A stretch of DNA of 64,000 nt from Apostichopus japonicus (GCF_037975245.1 NC_092567.1:6880714-6944713); one strand, 5' to 3'. Positions 34,611-47,879 are shown, counted from the stretch's first letter. Made by a program: numbers and translations. The notes: generated by a model from the sequence alone, not told the origin.

Positions 34611-35950
34611 TATAGACCGGGAGCCCAGAGGGTTTGGTTAGCTGGGAAGGTAACCAATTGCCTTGTACATCACAACGTTCACAGTGCATTCCTGTATATG
34701 AAACCAGACGACTGGCAAACCGGGTGTGGTGGGTGTGGCTGGGAGAGCAATTTTAAAGTCACCTCAAAGCTAACCTAGATCAGCTTTCATGGTAACCACA
34801 ACAAAGTAAGTACAATGTGTCAGGTATGGCCCCAAGAGCAACAAATGGCCATCGCCAGTAATTATTGGTGGTGGGGTACCCCTGCCAGTCATCAATAATT
34901 GACCCCTCACGGCTGACCTAGGTCAGCTCATGAGGTAACCACTTGAAACCTACTGGAAAATGATGGTTAGGACTTCAGATACAAGGGATGGGCATTGCCA
35001 GTAATTGTTATTGGTGGGGTACCCCTGCCAGTAGACCCCCAAAATGCCCATCCCCTCATTGACCTAGGTCAGCTCATGAGGTAACCAATTGAAACTACTG
35101 GAAAATGATTGGCAGGACTCTATATGTAAGGGATGGGCATTTCCAGTCATTTATATTGGTGGGGTACCCCTGCCAGTAGACCCCCAAAATGCCCATCCCC
35201 TCATTGACCTAGGTCAGCTCATGAGGTAACCAATTGAAAACTACTGGAAAATGATTGGCAGGACTCTATATGTAAGGGTTGGGCATTTCCAGTCATTTAT
35301 ATTGGTGGGGTACCCCTGCCAGTAGACCCCCAAAATGCCCATCCCCTCATTGACCTAGGTCAGCTCATGAGGTAACCAATTGAAACTACTGAAAAAATGA
35401 TTGGCAGGACTCTATATGTAAGGGCTGGGCATTTCCAGTAATTTATATCAGTGGGGTACCCCTGCCAGTAGACCCCCAAAATGCCCATCCCCTCATTGAC
35501 CTAGGTCAGTTCATGAAGTAACCAGTTGAAAACTATGGAAAATGATTGGCAGGACTCTATATGTAAGGGATGGGCATTTCCAGTAATTTATATCAGTGGG
35601 GTACCCCTGCCATTAGACCCCCAAAATGCCCATCCCCTCATGGACCTAGGTCAGCTCATGAGGTAACCAATTGAAAACTACTGGAAAAATGATTGGCAGG
35701 ACTCTATATGTAAGGGCTGGGCATTTCCAGTAATTTATATCAGTGGGGTACCCCTGCCATTAGACCCCCAAAATGCCCATCCCCTCATTGACCTAGGTCA
35801 GCTCATGAGATAACCAATTGAAAAATACTGGAAAAATGATTGGCAGGACTCTATATCTAAGGGCTGGGCATTTCCAGTAATTTATATCAGTGGTGTACCC
35901 CTGCCAGTAGACCCCCAAAATGCCCCTCCCCTCTGGGCTCCCGCTCTATT
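34611..35950. mobile_element. foldback element made of a 145-bp tandem repeat
   Basis: Ends are a 21-bp inverted repeat: ATAGACCGGGAGCCCAGAGGG on the left, its inverse at about 35929-35949 on the right with one mismatch. Between them are about eight units of 143-147 bp marked by GGGGTACCCCTGCCAGT at 34874, 35018, 35161, 35307, 35454, 35598, 35745 and a variant near 35892. Each unit also holds TGACCTAGGTCAGCTCATGA. The palindromes GGGGTACCCC and TGACCTAGGTCA are in nearly every unit. No target duplication could be fixed. Confidence 0.75.
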
Positions 35951-36046
35951 AGCTTGCCTGGCATGTGGGCAATCTTTATTTTCTACAGAAGTTGAAGTTT
36001 TCTGATGAACTGTTAATTTAGGTAACTATCAATTTAGGTTACTATC

Positions 36047-36443
36047 GGAGGGCGTTGTGGTCAAGTGGTTAAGGCAGTGGACTTGTGATCTAAGGATTAC
36101 AGGTTCGAGCCCTGGCCAGATCATTGCGTTGTGTACTTGGGCAAGGCGCTTTATCTCCGTTGCCTCTCTTCACCCAGGTGTATACATGGGGACCTGCGAG
36201 GTAACTTGTAAATATAGTTGCGTGCGCCGGTTTGTGGCTGCACCCTATGGGAAGTCCCCCGGGGGACACGTGGTTGTGGTGCACTGTGGTGCCCCAGGAG
36301 AGATTGATTGAATTGTGCACACTTTGGTGTGTGGGTGTGACAAGTTACCAATGACCAGGGGTTAATAATCAGCGCATTGAGACTTAAGTGTGTATTTGCG
36401 ATTTATAAGAACTGCGTATTATTAGTATTATTATTATTATCAG
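36047..36443 (+). mobile_element. tRNA-derived SINE
   Basis: The 5' head is tRNA-like. An A box TGGTCAAGTGG (36058-36068) and a B box GGTTCGAGCCC (36102-36112) are spaced as in Pol III internal promoters. A conserved-looking body follows (CTTGGGCAAGGCGCTTTATC, CCTCTCTTCACCCAGGTGTA), as in V-SINE/SINE2-like families of marine deuterostomes, and the 3' end is an ATT-repeat tail (about 36417-36440). The tail suggests mobilisation by a LINE with ATT-rich 3' recognition. An 84-codon open frame across it is not a gene. Confidence 0.85.
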
Positions 36444-36699
36444 TAGCTGTCTCCACTTTAGAGAAATCTTCAATCCACCACTGCATACTACAATATAGTA
36501 GTTGTGTTTAGTCAAGTTTGTTAGCTCTACACAATTAAACAAGTGGAATCTTAAAAATGTCATTTGATGTTATTTATAGAGCTAATTAGGCAAGCTGTCT
36601 TCACCTACATATAGCCTGTAGATTTCATCAAAGGAACCCAACACAGCCCATTACCATTTCACAAACTGACTGTTGAGAAATTATCATGTGAAGACTCAC

Positions 36700-39600
36700 A
36701 TCCACAAAGGTAGTTATGTCATCAGTGATGTGTTCCAGCTTGACTTTTTCTTTCACTTTCTTGGAGGAAATGTACAGAAGAAATGTTGAAAACTGTATCA
36801 CCTGGAGGTTAAAGAGAAAATACACAATAACTCAACTTTCCATTCACTAGATTTATCAGGTGAAAATTCATCAGGTCTGTGATCATTTTTGTAACATACA
36901 TCAACGTCTTCCCTTGTGTCTTATTAATAAGTATATATGAGTAGTATAGGGTGTATCTCAGGGCAGCAAATATATTGTTTTTAGGAATATGTTTTGCATC
37001 TGATGTAAGCAATTACAACACTTGTAGTGGTGACTAATCAACTCCATGTTACCTTCCAAGAATTGTGTAGACCCCTAGCCCCCCCCCCCCCCCCCCCGAT
37101 AAAAGACATCTTTTGACAATTGCTGGAAATTTTCTACCAGATTTGTGAGCTATCTTCCGTAGTATTGCAACAGAAAATAAATGTAGAAAGCACATGTGCT
37201 GGAGTTTCCTGGAATTATCTCTTAAATGGCCAGTATTATAACTGAAGTGCAAATAATGTACATCTTAAACAGAACACATTAGGAGAATCCTTCAACACTG
37301 TTCACCAATGGCTAAGAATGGAATTCTGAATTACTTTGGTTTTTACTCTGATAACATGCATATGGTCCAGACTGTTCATGCATGTTTTGTATTACTGACT
37401 GACAACAACATATCCACACATTACAGTAAACCCACTAAAGACTTCCATTTGTAATCCCTTAGTATATAGCTCATTGACAAATGACATAAAACCTAGATTA
37501 TCTTCAGATTTAAATTTGACATCAATTTTACTGGGTTTTAGATGTACTGAGAGGGGAAGGGTAGGAAAGGTTAGGATGGAAACAGAGAATTTATGGTTCC
37601 TGTTAGTCATTCTACATGGTTCTAACTTACTGTGGGTATTGTTCTAACTTAGTGTGTGTATGGGTCTCACTTTGTGTGCAGTGACTCTATTTAATTGTTA
37701 GGGCACATGCACTTATGAATTAAATTGATTGTTTATGAGCCTGCCATACATTTTACTGGATATTATTTGCGGCAATTAGGCTGACAATCCAGAGGAGTCT
37801 GGCTGCGCTGTTAAGACTGATTACTACCATTACCTGCCACCCAACACTATGACACACTGATAAATTAGAAGGGATCAAGTCATCTGAATATTTTGTTCCT
37901 TAATTTATGATGGCTACACAAAACAAAAAATGGACCCAGTATACTAAACACATACACCTCTTTGTGTACTTTTACACAATAGTAAGCAATACAATGTATG
38001 ACATGTATTGCCTAATATATGGTGTATGTATGTTAGACTGAAGCCATTATCTTCTTCCCTAGGCCCTTAGGGAGTTTGCTGATCAAGCAAGATTCAAAAC
38101 AATTACTGTTCCACCAGGATTAGGCAGTAACAAAATCACTTTCTACTTCAGAATCAAATCTAATTATAACTACAACCCAGCTTACCAGTCCTGCTATACA
38201 CTAATTATACACTTACCATTACCACCGGCATATTGTAAACCATTATGTGCAAGATCCACATCATGTGACCCCCAAAAGTCGTCTCAAGAAAGATTAATCC
38301 ACATTTACCTAATGAGGAGATAAAGACAAAGACAATAAGAATCATATCTGAACTAGATGTTTTAATGCAAACGATAAAATCCCTTGTTTTTGAGTTTGCC
38401 TTTTTAATATTTACTCAACAGTTATTCCATTGCTCACAGATATACAAGCTTATGCTAAAATGACTCAATAATTGCAAGTTCATTCATTTTATTGCAAGGC
38501 ACTTTTATTTTAAAGTTCAATAATTTTTGGAAATTTATCCATAAAGAAAACAAAAGGCAAAACTTGGTAACATGTTTGCAATCCTATGGTTTAGACTAAT
38601 TTGGTCAGCACACTTTCTAACTGACCACTTTTAACGTTGTTTGGTGCAGCAGGCCAATAAAGTTGTTCCCAAATTTCTAACTCTATTACTTTGAAGTCAA
38701 GCAAAGTTAGGCAATATTACTGGTGTAGATTGCTTTTTTTTCAAACTATCTGTATACCAGTGTGAAGCAAAGGCTGCTCTATTACATAAATGTTAGTGTT
38801 TTTGCTTTCACAACTTTCCCAGTAACTTAATTTCCAACTTTGCCAATATGCAGCAACATGATGCACCCCCCACCCCCCCACCCAAACACACTCTTATAAC
38901 AGAAAAACTGAATTACACAATAACTTTAAGAACAGAAAAATAATACAAATGCATTAAAGATTTCAGATGACATAACATGCTGAATCCTAAAAGAACTTGT
39001 CATATTGTGTTGTAAGATCTTCTGTGATAGAATCGTAAACTTGCTAGTCATAGTGCAATACTCAATACCTATCATCTCCTTGACAACTATTTAATATGAT
39101 GGGATAGGTGGACCTTGCCATAAATTACATAATATCCACTCAACCTGGAGACGTGACAATAGAAAGCCTTCATTAGCATTATATGCTCACACAGGAATGA
39201 AACTGTTACATTATGAAACAATGTGTGTCTAATGACCATTAAAATTGGTCAGATTTGAAAGATTAGAGATGTCCTTGGCATCAGAAGTTTATCCTCTTGA
39301 AAACTACAATTATGGTACAATTTGTAGAGATGATGCTACAATTAGGGAAGCACTGAACAAAAGAGGTCTCACAGAATCCCTAAGACACAACTTTTAGCAG
39401 TGTTCTAACTAGATTGTTCATATTTTAGGTCTTGTTTTGCAGTGATTGGGGGTTGGGGGGGTCCTGGATGATAGACTTTTTGGTGGGGAAATTTCCCTTG
39501 AGGGATCATCTGATATGTCATGGAGTAAATATATCCAATAAAAAACTTGCATTCTCATGGAGGAGGGGGATGGGTGGGAGGGGTAAGAATCAGGTGTTGG

Positions 39601-42600
39601 GCCATACAATCATTACCCTGCTCATGTAAACTGTACACATTTCTTCCAAGAGCTGTAATCCGGATATGAAACTGGTAAATCCCTAAACAGGCTGATCTCA
39701 GGACTGAATAATTCCAGTTTACCTGATGATGAGAAAAAACAAAATGCATTTGGTCATCAGTTATAATGTTATTATTTATGTAAATTGACATCACCCGGTC
39801 TGCAAGTAGCTTCATTCTACCATGTAACATTGTCAAACACAGAACACAGCTACTATAAACATACAGTATGGTATGCTACTGTAGTTTCAAAGTAAATCAC
39901 TCAGTTATAATTATAATAACAATGTAAAGAAACTAAAGCAACTAGAATACAAATCTATAGACTGTACAAGATGAGTTCAAGGTCTCATAATACTCTCCAC
40001 AGTGTATATACAGCTCACTTGGAATATAAAGAAACATTAATTTGAAATTGAGACAAGCATTGAATCTTATATACAAACTTTAAGCAATACCACTAGCAAT
40101 CCAGTCTGGTTTATATTCAATTGAGAAACACAAGTAATAACAATGTAACCCTGAAAATAGATGGAGCCTGAAGAAAACATGATGACCGTTTCGGTCACAT
40201 AATTTAGGAACCATTGGTTCACTGTACTGTCTAGAGGTTGATGAATTTGTAGGATTTATGAAATGCTGACATTGTACTATAATTGATTGAGTTAAAGTAC
40301 ATATTTTTCTATCTGCAGACTTTGACATATACTGTTATTTCATAACATGTTGTTCGGTGCAGTCCTGTTGTGAGAGGGTGAGGGTTGGGTGGAGGATACA
40401 GTTGTACGTCAGCTAAGTGCCCAGTGAAATATGTGATAAAGAATGATATACTTTTAACTTTGGATAAACAAAGACTTAAAAAAAGTGGATCTGGTGACAC
40501 AACTGTGCATGGAACTGTGCCTGGCTCTCTATGTTACTGGTTTTGTGTACACCTTACTTGAATAATGCTTCTTTAGCCTCACAAGATGTGATTGTGAATC
40601 TTAGAACTGGTGTGCGACAGTTTATCAGGAGTTTGGCTAAAAATAACAACGAAGAAAAGGAGATCTACAAACCCAACAATAATCTTCAGCTGGTATGATA
40701 GACATCTTTGAGATGAATATCAAAGGTGGAGTTGATTTGCATTTTTCTGTCCAATTTTATAGTTCAAATCATATTTCCAATATTTAAGCAAATGCTAAAA
40801 ACAGTAATCTCTACTGTACTACAGTCAATAAATATCATAACAAACATAACACATTAAATTTCAAGATTATATCCATAGTTGTGTGACATATGTGTGACAT
40901 ACCTAAATTAATCAAGGTGTTCTTGTTTTGTTTGATGGAGTGTTCATTACAGCAATACAGACTTAGTTGACTTCTTTATATCTAAAATGGTATTTCAAGT
41001 TTTTTTATTTTAATCTGAAGAAAATAAGTATCTAAACAGAAGACATAATTGTAGGTAACCCAAGCTACTTTCATATAAACCAACAAGTTGTCTTCCAGTT
41101 TTACCATTCTGGGAGTGTCAGGAGTTCTAGAAGACTTTATTCATATGAGTCTAAAAGGCAAGTTTTATTTCAGTTTGGCAAATGGTAAAATGTACCAGAG
41201 GGTGTTGAGGTAGCTATTGTGTCATACTGTAGCAAGGTCATTACAAACATACCAAGTACTGGATTAATCCAGCAAGAATCCGATCGTTTTAATGTCCTTA
41301 CTAGGGCGTAATCCTGTCAGTTGTATTTTGAGAAGATGAGTTAAAACTTTATATACATTATTTTAGTGAGAGTGAATGGGGATAAAAGAGTATTCCTCGA
41401 TCTGCGACGCTATCCATAAAATCTACCACACATCTTTGAAACATTATTAATACTGTTCAACACTTACCATTAATGTGATTACCATCACATGGAGGAAATA
41501 TCAGATGATGAACCATTCATTGTCCTTGTCAGCACAGTATGAACGTGACTTCCATCGACAACTGGTAACTACAGGTAGAATAGGTGATCCCCTAATAGCT
41601 CGCTTCATATTTAACCTAATGAAGAGAAAAGAAAGTGATGTGAATGAGATTTGAGTCCTAATTATAGGAGACATTGAGAATGTCAATCAGCAATAGATAC
41701 GTGAATGTCTCTGGCTAACTACCTTGTATACATGGACAATCACTGAGAAAAAAATACAGAAGGAAAGTACACTTCAGTTTCCAATAACCAGGTATTAAGT
41801 GTAAAAACAATTAGCCAGTTAAGCATCAAACTTGAACCGGATTGTCCGTTGTTTAGTGGAAGTGGCATATAAAGGTGTGGTGCAGTGATATAAATGAGCT
41901 CCCAAAGGAGAGTCCAACCTCACACAAACCCAACCATGCATGGTTTGGGCCTGACTGAGAAATGTGTGAGATTTCGCACCACTCTTTCGTATTGAGGACA
42001 GAATGTCTTTTGAATTTCCACTCATTAGGAGATAATTGTATCTAATTTAGTGTGTCAGCTTTGGTGGATGTGTTTTCATATTATTTTTCTTTATTTAATG
42101 GCACCAAGCCTCTGGAGATTGCACTGGCTACATTGACCTAGTTACACCACTCTCCGGGGGGGGGGGGGTCTCGTTCTAGATTTTAGATCACCAAAGGTTT
42201 ATAAAGTACCCTGTTCAGCTGGTCAATAGCTACAATATGGTTAGTTCTTTCTTTGGCAGATGAAGACACTTGTAGCCTCAAAATTTTGAGTTAAAAAGTT
42301 TTGAGATGAAAATGTCAAAATTTTGACTTTTGAGGTCAAAATCTTGAGATAAAAATTCCAAATATTGAGAAAGCAAATTCAAAATTTTGAAATTTGGGGT
42401 CACTTATTTTTTTTTCTTAAGCCGCCGTACTAAGTCGGTGATGTTAGATCAGTTTAGAGACCAATTAGATTTCTTAAAACCAACTGCAGTGACTGGCTCA
42501 GCAATGTTTAAAAATTAAACAAGCATAAGTGACAATTCTTTATTCACAGAGCACATACTCAGATTAGAAGGAAGTATATCCAATTGTGTTCTCTGTTTAT

Positions 42601-44174
42601 AGTGGCTGGACTAACAAGGGTACTACAAAGCTCTCCAAATCTTCAGTATTTTCACATAGTTTCTGGAATCTGCATTTTGAGCACATGAGGACATGTCAGT
42701 AATAGAAATACTTAATCTGATTTTACTCTGTATATCTGAACCCTAGCCGGGTGCTGGGGGCTTCAGAAGAGCTCTGTAACATATCTTCTACTTCATATCC
42801 TCTTGTACTAAGTATTAAGCATGTAAAAACATGTTAGAGAGAAAAATTTAATTTCTATGAAGTATAAATCTAAGCCCTGTTGGGAGTCCCTGGGGACTTT
42901 AGCTGAGGCATTCTAACTTTTCAGATATTTAATGTTCTCTGATAGTGATTTTGCAGCCCAAGTTGAGCCTATGGGGGAGGGGGGAGGGGGCAAGTGCTCG
43001 CCACCCTAATGGATACCAGTGCTTGTATTTGTTTGAATGCCCTCTAAATGTGTTTATTTTAAACAGCCTAACGAAAATATTTAGCTAAAAAGGCCTCCTA
43101 GATTGTTGGAAATGACACTTCCCAGGTCTTGTAAACTGCTCTAAAGTTTTCTCAACATCCTTTATTTTGAGATCCCATGTCATGATATGGTCATCAAATA
43201 GTTTAGTGAAATAGAAGGGGAAAAAACAGTCTGGTAAGTTACTTTGAAATATCATGACATATCTTTTGTGACTTTGACACCGGCATTGACAAATCTGCAA
43301 ATTGCGCGTGGAAAATAAGGAAAGATTGACTGGGCTTTCAGGCAAGTAACATGCTGAAATGGACCAAACTATATGTCAAACTGACATCATAGATTGCGTC
43401 TGAAATATTATTAGGGTGATAAACTGATTGGCCGGTAGTTCTCAGCGATAGAAACTTTGTTATTTTAGTGGTTTTAAAAGAGCATCAGGGTACGTCCGAG
43501 AAGTGAAAACCCGATTGAAAATGTAATGTTAGTATCGAGGCAATGACGCGAGCAATGATGTGAGAAACCTGTATGATGTCAGCATTTTTTACCTTTTAAC
43601 ATAATCTTTGGCATTCCAGTACCTGGAAACCACCTTTCTATAAGGGTATTTAGCTCACTAGCTTGTGTGATCAGTTAATGCGCACTGGTTACATGATCAT
43701 GATTGGCTGTTTGTATTATTCAGGCGCGTAGCGAGAAATTTGCCAAGGGAGGGGCGAACCTGTAGGCAAATTATCAAAGCCGTAGTCTATTCAGCATTGG
43801 AACTATCTAAGCATAGCGCCACCATGAGTTGGTGCGAAGCGTACAAGAAAATTTTGGCCGAAAATGTCTCCCAGATGGCTGTAAATGGCACTTCCCAGGC
43901 CTTGCAAGTTGCATCTAAGCATTTTCTCATTCGAAATTACCAGCAATATCATAAAAATGTACAAAAAAATATGCCCAAGGGTGGGGGGGGTCGCCCCTTC
44001 GCCACTGTTGCTAGCGGTAGCCAGCAGTTTTGGTGTATAAAGTCACAACAACCAGATTACTTCATTCTTACCATTCCTATGGAACTCTGTGCCTCTAAAA
44101 GTGTAGGGTACAGGTACTGAAAGAAGTTTGATAGGGTCATGGGTCCTGATCTCCAGTACAGTCTCCGTCTTCAT
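36700..44174 (-). CDS. multi-exon membrane protein, family unknown, partial and possibly a pseudogene
   Basis: Minus-strand exons in order. (i) 44174-44072: ATG start, includes MKTETVLEIRTHDPIKLLSV, donor G|GTAAGA. (ii) 41615-41468: TTTCTCTTCATTAG acceptor, GTAAGT donor, hydrophobic end YFLHVMVITLM, but an in-frame TGA at 41503-41501. (iii) 39722-39617: TTTTTTCTCATCATCAG acceptor, contains GIYQFHIRITALGRN. (iv) 38308-38217: LIFLETTFGGHMMWILHIMV, donor GTAAGT. (v) 36801-36700: VIQFSTFLLYI then KKVKEKVKLEHITDD, donor GTGAGT. Junctions ii-iii (phase 0), iii-iv (phase 1) and iv-v (phase 0) fit together. Exon i ends in phase 1 but exon ii needs phase 2, so an exon is missing between them or exon i belongs elsewhere. 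Exons iv and v give two membrane-spanning stretches, so a multi-pass membrane protein is inferred. I cannot name the family. The 3' end was not found. Confidence 0.5.
42255..42410. repeat. degenerate AAAATTTTGA repeat
   Basis: Runs of TCAAAATTTTGA/TTTTGAGA words separated by 15-25 bp. Similar words recur at 49250-49600 (AAAATGTCGAT, AATTTCAACT). Probably remnants of one AT-rich dispersed element; inside an intron of the minus-strand gene. Confidence 0.6.
43721..44032 (+). mobile_element. GGCGCGTAG-family MITE, right end degenerate
   Basis: Left end CAGGCGCGTAGCGAGAAATT, followed by TTGCCAAGGG, GCGCCACCATGAGTTGG, CAGATGGCTGTAAATGGCAC and ACCAGCAATATCATAAAAAT in the same order as the 27870-28183 copy (inverted). 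The right end is altered (GCTAGCGGTAGCC), so the exact boundary and target duplication are uncertain. It lies in the first intron of the minus-strand gene, 40 bp from exon i. Confidence 0.65.
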
Positions 44175-45866
44175 ATTCACTAGAGGGTGTCTTCCTACGG
44201 TTGAATTATTACATCATGGAGCCGTTCGAGCCTCAATGACTTCTAAATCAAAAGTGAAACACTAACATGATATTATTCAGATATTTCAGAATACTTCAGA
44301 AACAAAAGGATACTCACAACAAAGAAAAACCCATGGTAGCAGTTCCACTTTGATCCAATCATTGATATTTTTAATTTAGTGAATATACAGTAAATTACCG
44401 GTACAGTGTTTGGTTTCTGAATCTTTTTGAAAGTTCTTAGGAACTTTTGCATTCAGATAGCAATGTGACACTACAGCAGTCTTTGTGGGCAATCAACTTC
44501 ACATGCTAGCTGTAAAGACCCCTACACTTTTAGTAAGTAAATTATGTAAAAGTGCATATTTGATTTGTGATATTGAAGCTGAAGATACGTCAATAGGAAC
44601 TGAGCATTACCAGCAAAAACCCTGGAAATTCTGGATATGTTCCAATAATGGGTTGTCTTGGACCAGTATGGGTGGTGTAAAGCATTGCAGTATTTTGGGT
44701 GACACAAACTACAATAACGCTTGCATATGATATTGAATCTCAATCTCTGGAAAACCTTGCGCTTCATTTGACCTTTACCCACTGGCAGGTTAGCACTTAA
44801 ATCCACAATATCCCAGGAGAGGAAACAACTCCAGAGTACTTTAAGAATAGGTTTTTATGACTTAATTTGGCTAAAACCTTTCAGACAGTTGGATGATCTC
44901 GCAAATGCAGAACACTTCTTAAATGAATAATATGATCAAATTATTTGAAGAAGGAAAACCTCCCCTTCAACTTGTAACCAACTATAGCAGGCAAGCATCA
45001 CCATACTTCAGCTAGTGCTACATTGTGCTGAGTATAGGTCACGCTTTATGCTGGTATTGCATACTATTGAATATTATAACTAAAATCATTAGACTAGGCC
45101 TAAATTAGGCTGCACTTAGGTTATATGACTAGAGAAGACCTAAGCCATAACGTTGAACGTTATGATGGCCTGTGAGCCAATCCTTGTACGTGCACAACCT
45201 AACGCTATGAAAGGAACTCAACTGATACGTGGGATTTCTTCTTTGACAATTGTAATATATTCCGTCTGTTTCTTTCAGTATCATGTTCACCATCTGGAAT
45301 ATGTTGCAATACCTTCATATTTAAGCCTGTACTGTAGCTTCGGGGAATCATTTCAAACAAACAGGGAAGTACAACCATTCAACCGTTCTCCAAACGCTGT
45401 TTACACTGTGGCGTTGGTTTGTTTAGATTTTGAAAATGAGACTTGTTCAAGTCGTTTTCCATGCCTACGAGGGAAATTCCCCTATTTTTCAGATAAATGG
45501 TCAATCTTCCATTTGAAATAATAGCAATTTACCACAAAATGGCAAATTCCTTAGATCTAATAAGTGAGGACTTCAACATTATGCTGCAAAATGTCATTTT
45601 ATCATTTGCACCTTGACATTTGTCTGCTAAAGTTGTGTTCATAGAATAGCATAGTACAGCAGCTTGAAAGTGCCATCAAGACAGCAAGATAAACATGTCT
45701 TAGATATTTTTTTCAGCCTGGATAGGCTATTGTTTAACTACAAGCTTGGAAAATGGTCAATACTTTAACATTTCTAAAATCTTTTGAAATGACGAGATGA
45801 AAGCATTTGAGAAAATTTCCAAATTATACACTAGGATATGGAATTCGGAGGGGGGGGCGGGCGATG
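44175..45866. other. no gene established
   Basis: Would be the 5' flank of the minus-strand gene. Open frames at 44522-44806 (minus) and 45162-45521 (plus) have no recognisable domains, so I leave them out. No promoter motif stands out. Confidence 0.35.
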
Positions 45867-45870
45867 CAGA

Positions 45871-46220
45871 CCCGTCAACTCCCCCAGTTTTACCGGGAGA
45901 CTCCCGGTTTTTACCCAAATCATCCGGCCTCCCTGTTTCATATTCTATTCTCACGGTTTTTTAATGTTTCATCACTTGCGACATTTCTGAAAATAGCCAA
46001 CAGTTAGTCCTATGCTTATTCGCGTATTAAGTGTAATCTAAAAATAGATTGATTGTTTACAAACACGTTACGACTGACACAGTGCTGTGCGGGACTCTCA
46101 ACCAATAGCAGGCTGCTTCGTCAGTTCTCGGACTTCACGCAATGTACGTTGGCCTTGGTAGAGTCCTGAATACAGTACATTAGTACGGCGTGCACTGTGC
46201 ATATGCCATGGTGCACTCAG

Positions 46221-46281
<61 letters not shown>

Positions 46282-46758
46282 CACTTAACTTGTATGTATA
46301 CGTGGCGCGGCGTACCATTTGTGTGCAGTTCGCATTTAGGATATTTGTATACGTCGAAAAACAGTTAAGTTCTATGCCGACGAACACTTTACATGCGTCC
46401 TATTCGCAGCTAGGTGAATATTACGTCTTTAACTACGATTTAAGAAACGGCTGTTTCAAACATCTCACAAATTCTTTCGGCGACTATTCATGGAGCACAA
46501 TAGCATTTCCTGCGTATAAACTCGCACAGGGATTACACGCGGTATCTACGCGGCATTTTGTTTGTCAACGTCTTTATACGATCCTGTAGGCGTCCCCATG
46601 TCCAGTTATACGTGAGCGGTACTGTAAACTACACGTTAGGAGTATTTATATCATTTCAGTTGAAAATTACCAACCTCCCTATTTTCCCTTAATCTCCCTA
46701 TTTTTTGGCCCTGAAAAATGTTATTCTCCCTATTTTGGGGTCAAACAGGTTGACAGGT
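45871..46758 (-). mobile_element. inverted copy of the CTGTCAAC-ended element, different interior
   Basis: The left 150 bp (CCCGTCAACT, ACCGGGAGACTCCCGGT, GCGACATTTCTGAAAATAGCC) are the inverse of 20640-20803. The right 110 bp (GAAAATTACCAACCTCCC, CCTGAAAAATGTTATTCTCCC, GGTTGACAGGT) are the inverse of 20267-20355. The middle ~600 bp differ and include an AT microsatellite, so one copy gained or lost internal sequence. Confidence 0.75.
46224..46282. repeat. AT microsatellite
   Basis: About 28 AT/TA dinucleotides with one C interruption. It inflates a plus-strand open frame (46197-46589) that is not credible as a gene. Confidence 0.95.
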
Positions 46759-47879
46759 CTGTGATGTTACATTCAGCTGAGAAGAAGGCCACTGCTACGG
46801 GTGTTCACCCGTCCCAGTCCCCCCCCCCCCCTCAGACTTTACCCTAAAATATTTATTGGCAATAATGTTGTATGGAGCCAATTTAAGACCTAACCAACAC
46901 ACCGCCACTTTTTTTTTTTAAATTCTTCTTTCCATTCTAGCCTTTCCATAACAGTGAAGGCCCCACCCAAGTCAATCGTGAGGAATTTGAGATTTACTGC
47001 TCCAACCCCCCCCCCCCTCCACCCTTGAAATCATATTTACAATTGGGGGTCGAGAAGGGGTCCCATTGTTTGAGTCCTTCGATTCGTTTCATCTAAAGGC
47101 CCAATAGGTAGCCTCTCATCAGTGTATGACAATAACGATATATGCCCTGTTATATGTAAAGTACCGTAGTAGATAGCCTATATATCTGATATTAAGATGT
47201 GGTACATGGCTACATGTAGGTAACATGCTATAATGTGTACCTCTTTGTCAGGCATTGTTGTATATAGGAATAATAACTGGTTGGGCAACATGTCCACCCA
47301 ACGGCTATTTACCAAATAACTGAACGGGCAAGACTGTATTTTCTGATTTCCATGCAATTGAACAATAGTGATTTTAACATCTGTTAGTTCAGTTTTCAAA
47401 CTTTACACTAGTATTCTTTAGCACAACCTTAAGTTTAGACGACATTTATAGTCTAAATACGCCTCAAAATTGTTTCTGCCGGAGGCCCCCCCCCCCCTCC
47501 ACAACACCCTACATGGAATTGCATTCAACGACTCAACAGCAACACCATCATAACTTTCGCCACGTATAGTCTGGCCATAAAGGTTCATTCCCCTTCCTAA
47601 ATTGATCGGGAGAATTTTGGAATGTGAACCCACGTTACTGGGTACTAAACCATACAGGAGAGTTGATCCGTTTTCAGGATTGGAGAGGCAAACTTACCGC
47701 TTATGGACTTAATCAGAAATATACACAAATTAGCCACAAGATGTACCCCCTCCTTTATGTTCTACACCCTTCCCCATATCTTTGTAGACATGTGACAAAT
47801 CACTTGATTGGCGTAGGAAGGGAGCAAAAAAAATGAATGGTTGCGGGAGGTGGTCGGGAGGCATCCCAATTAAACAAAC
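46759..47879. other. no gene seen
   Basis: Three C runs (about 46818, 46998 and 47488) mark possible old MITE ends, but no paired boundaries or target duplications could be read. Short open frames on both strands lack domains. Confidence 0.35.

Noticed and set aside
36057-36311. Possible functional tRNA gene
   Set aside because: The A and B boxes belong to a SINE: the tRNA-like head continues into a SINE body and ATT tail without a proper acceptor stem.
36809-37012. Possible extra exon of the minus-strand membrane-protein gene
   Set aside because: Hydrophobic and open, but placing it between the exons at 38308-38217 and 36801-36700 would break the clean phase-0 join, and its donor is poor.
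45162-45521. Plus-strand frame of about 119 codons
   Set aside because: No recognisable domain, no splice or promoter context; kept only as an unannotated open frame.
46197-46589. 130-codon plus-strand frame
   Set aside because: Its first part is an AT microsatellite and the rest has no known motif.
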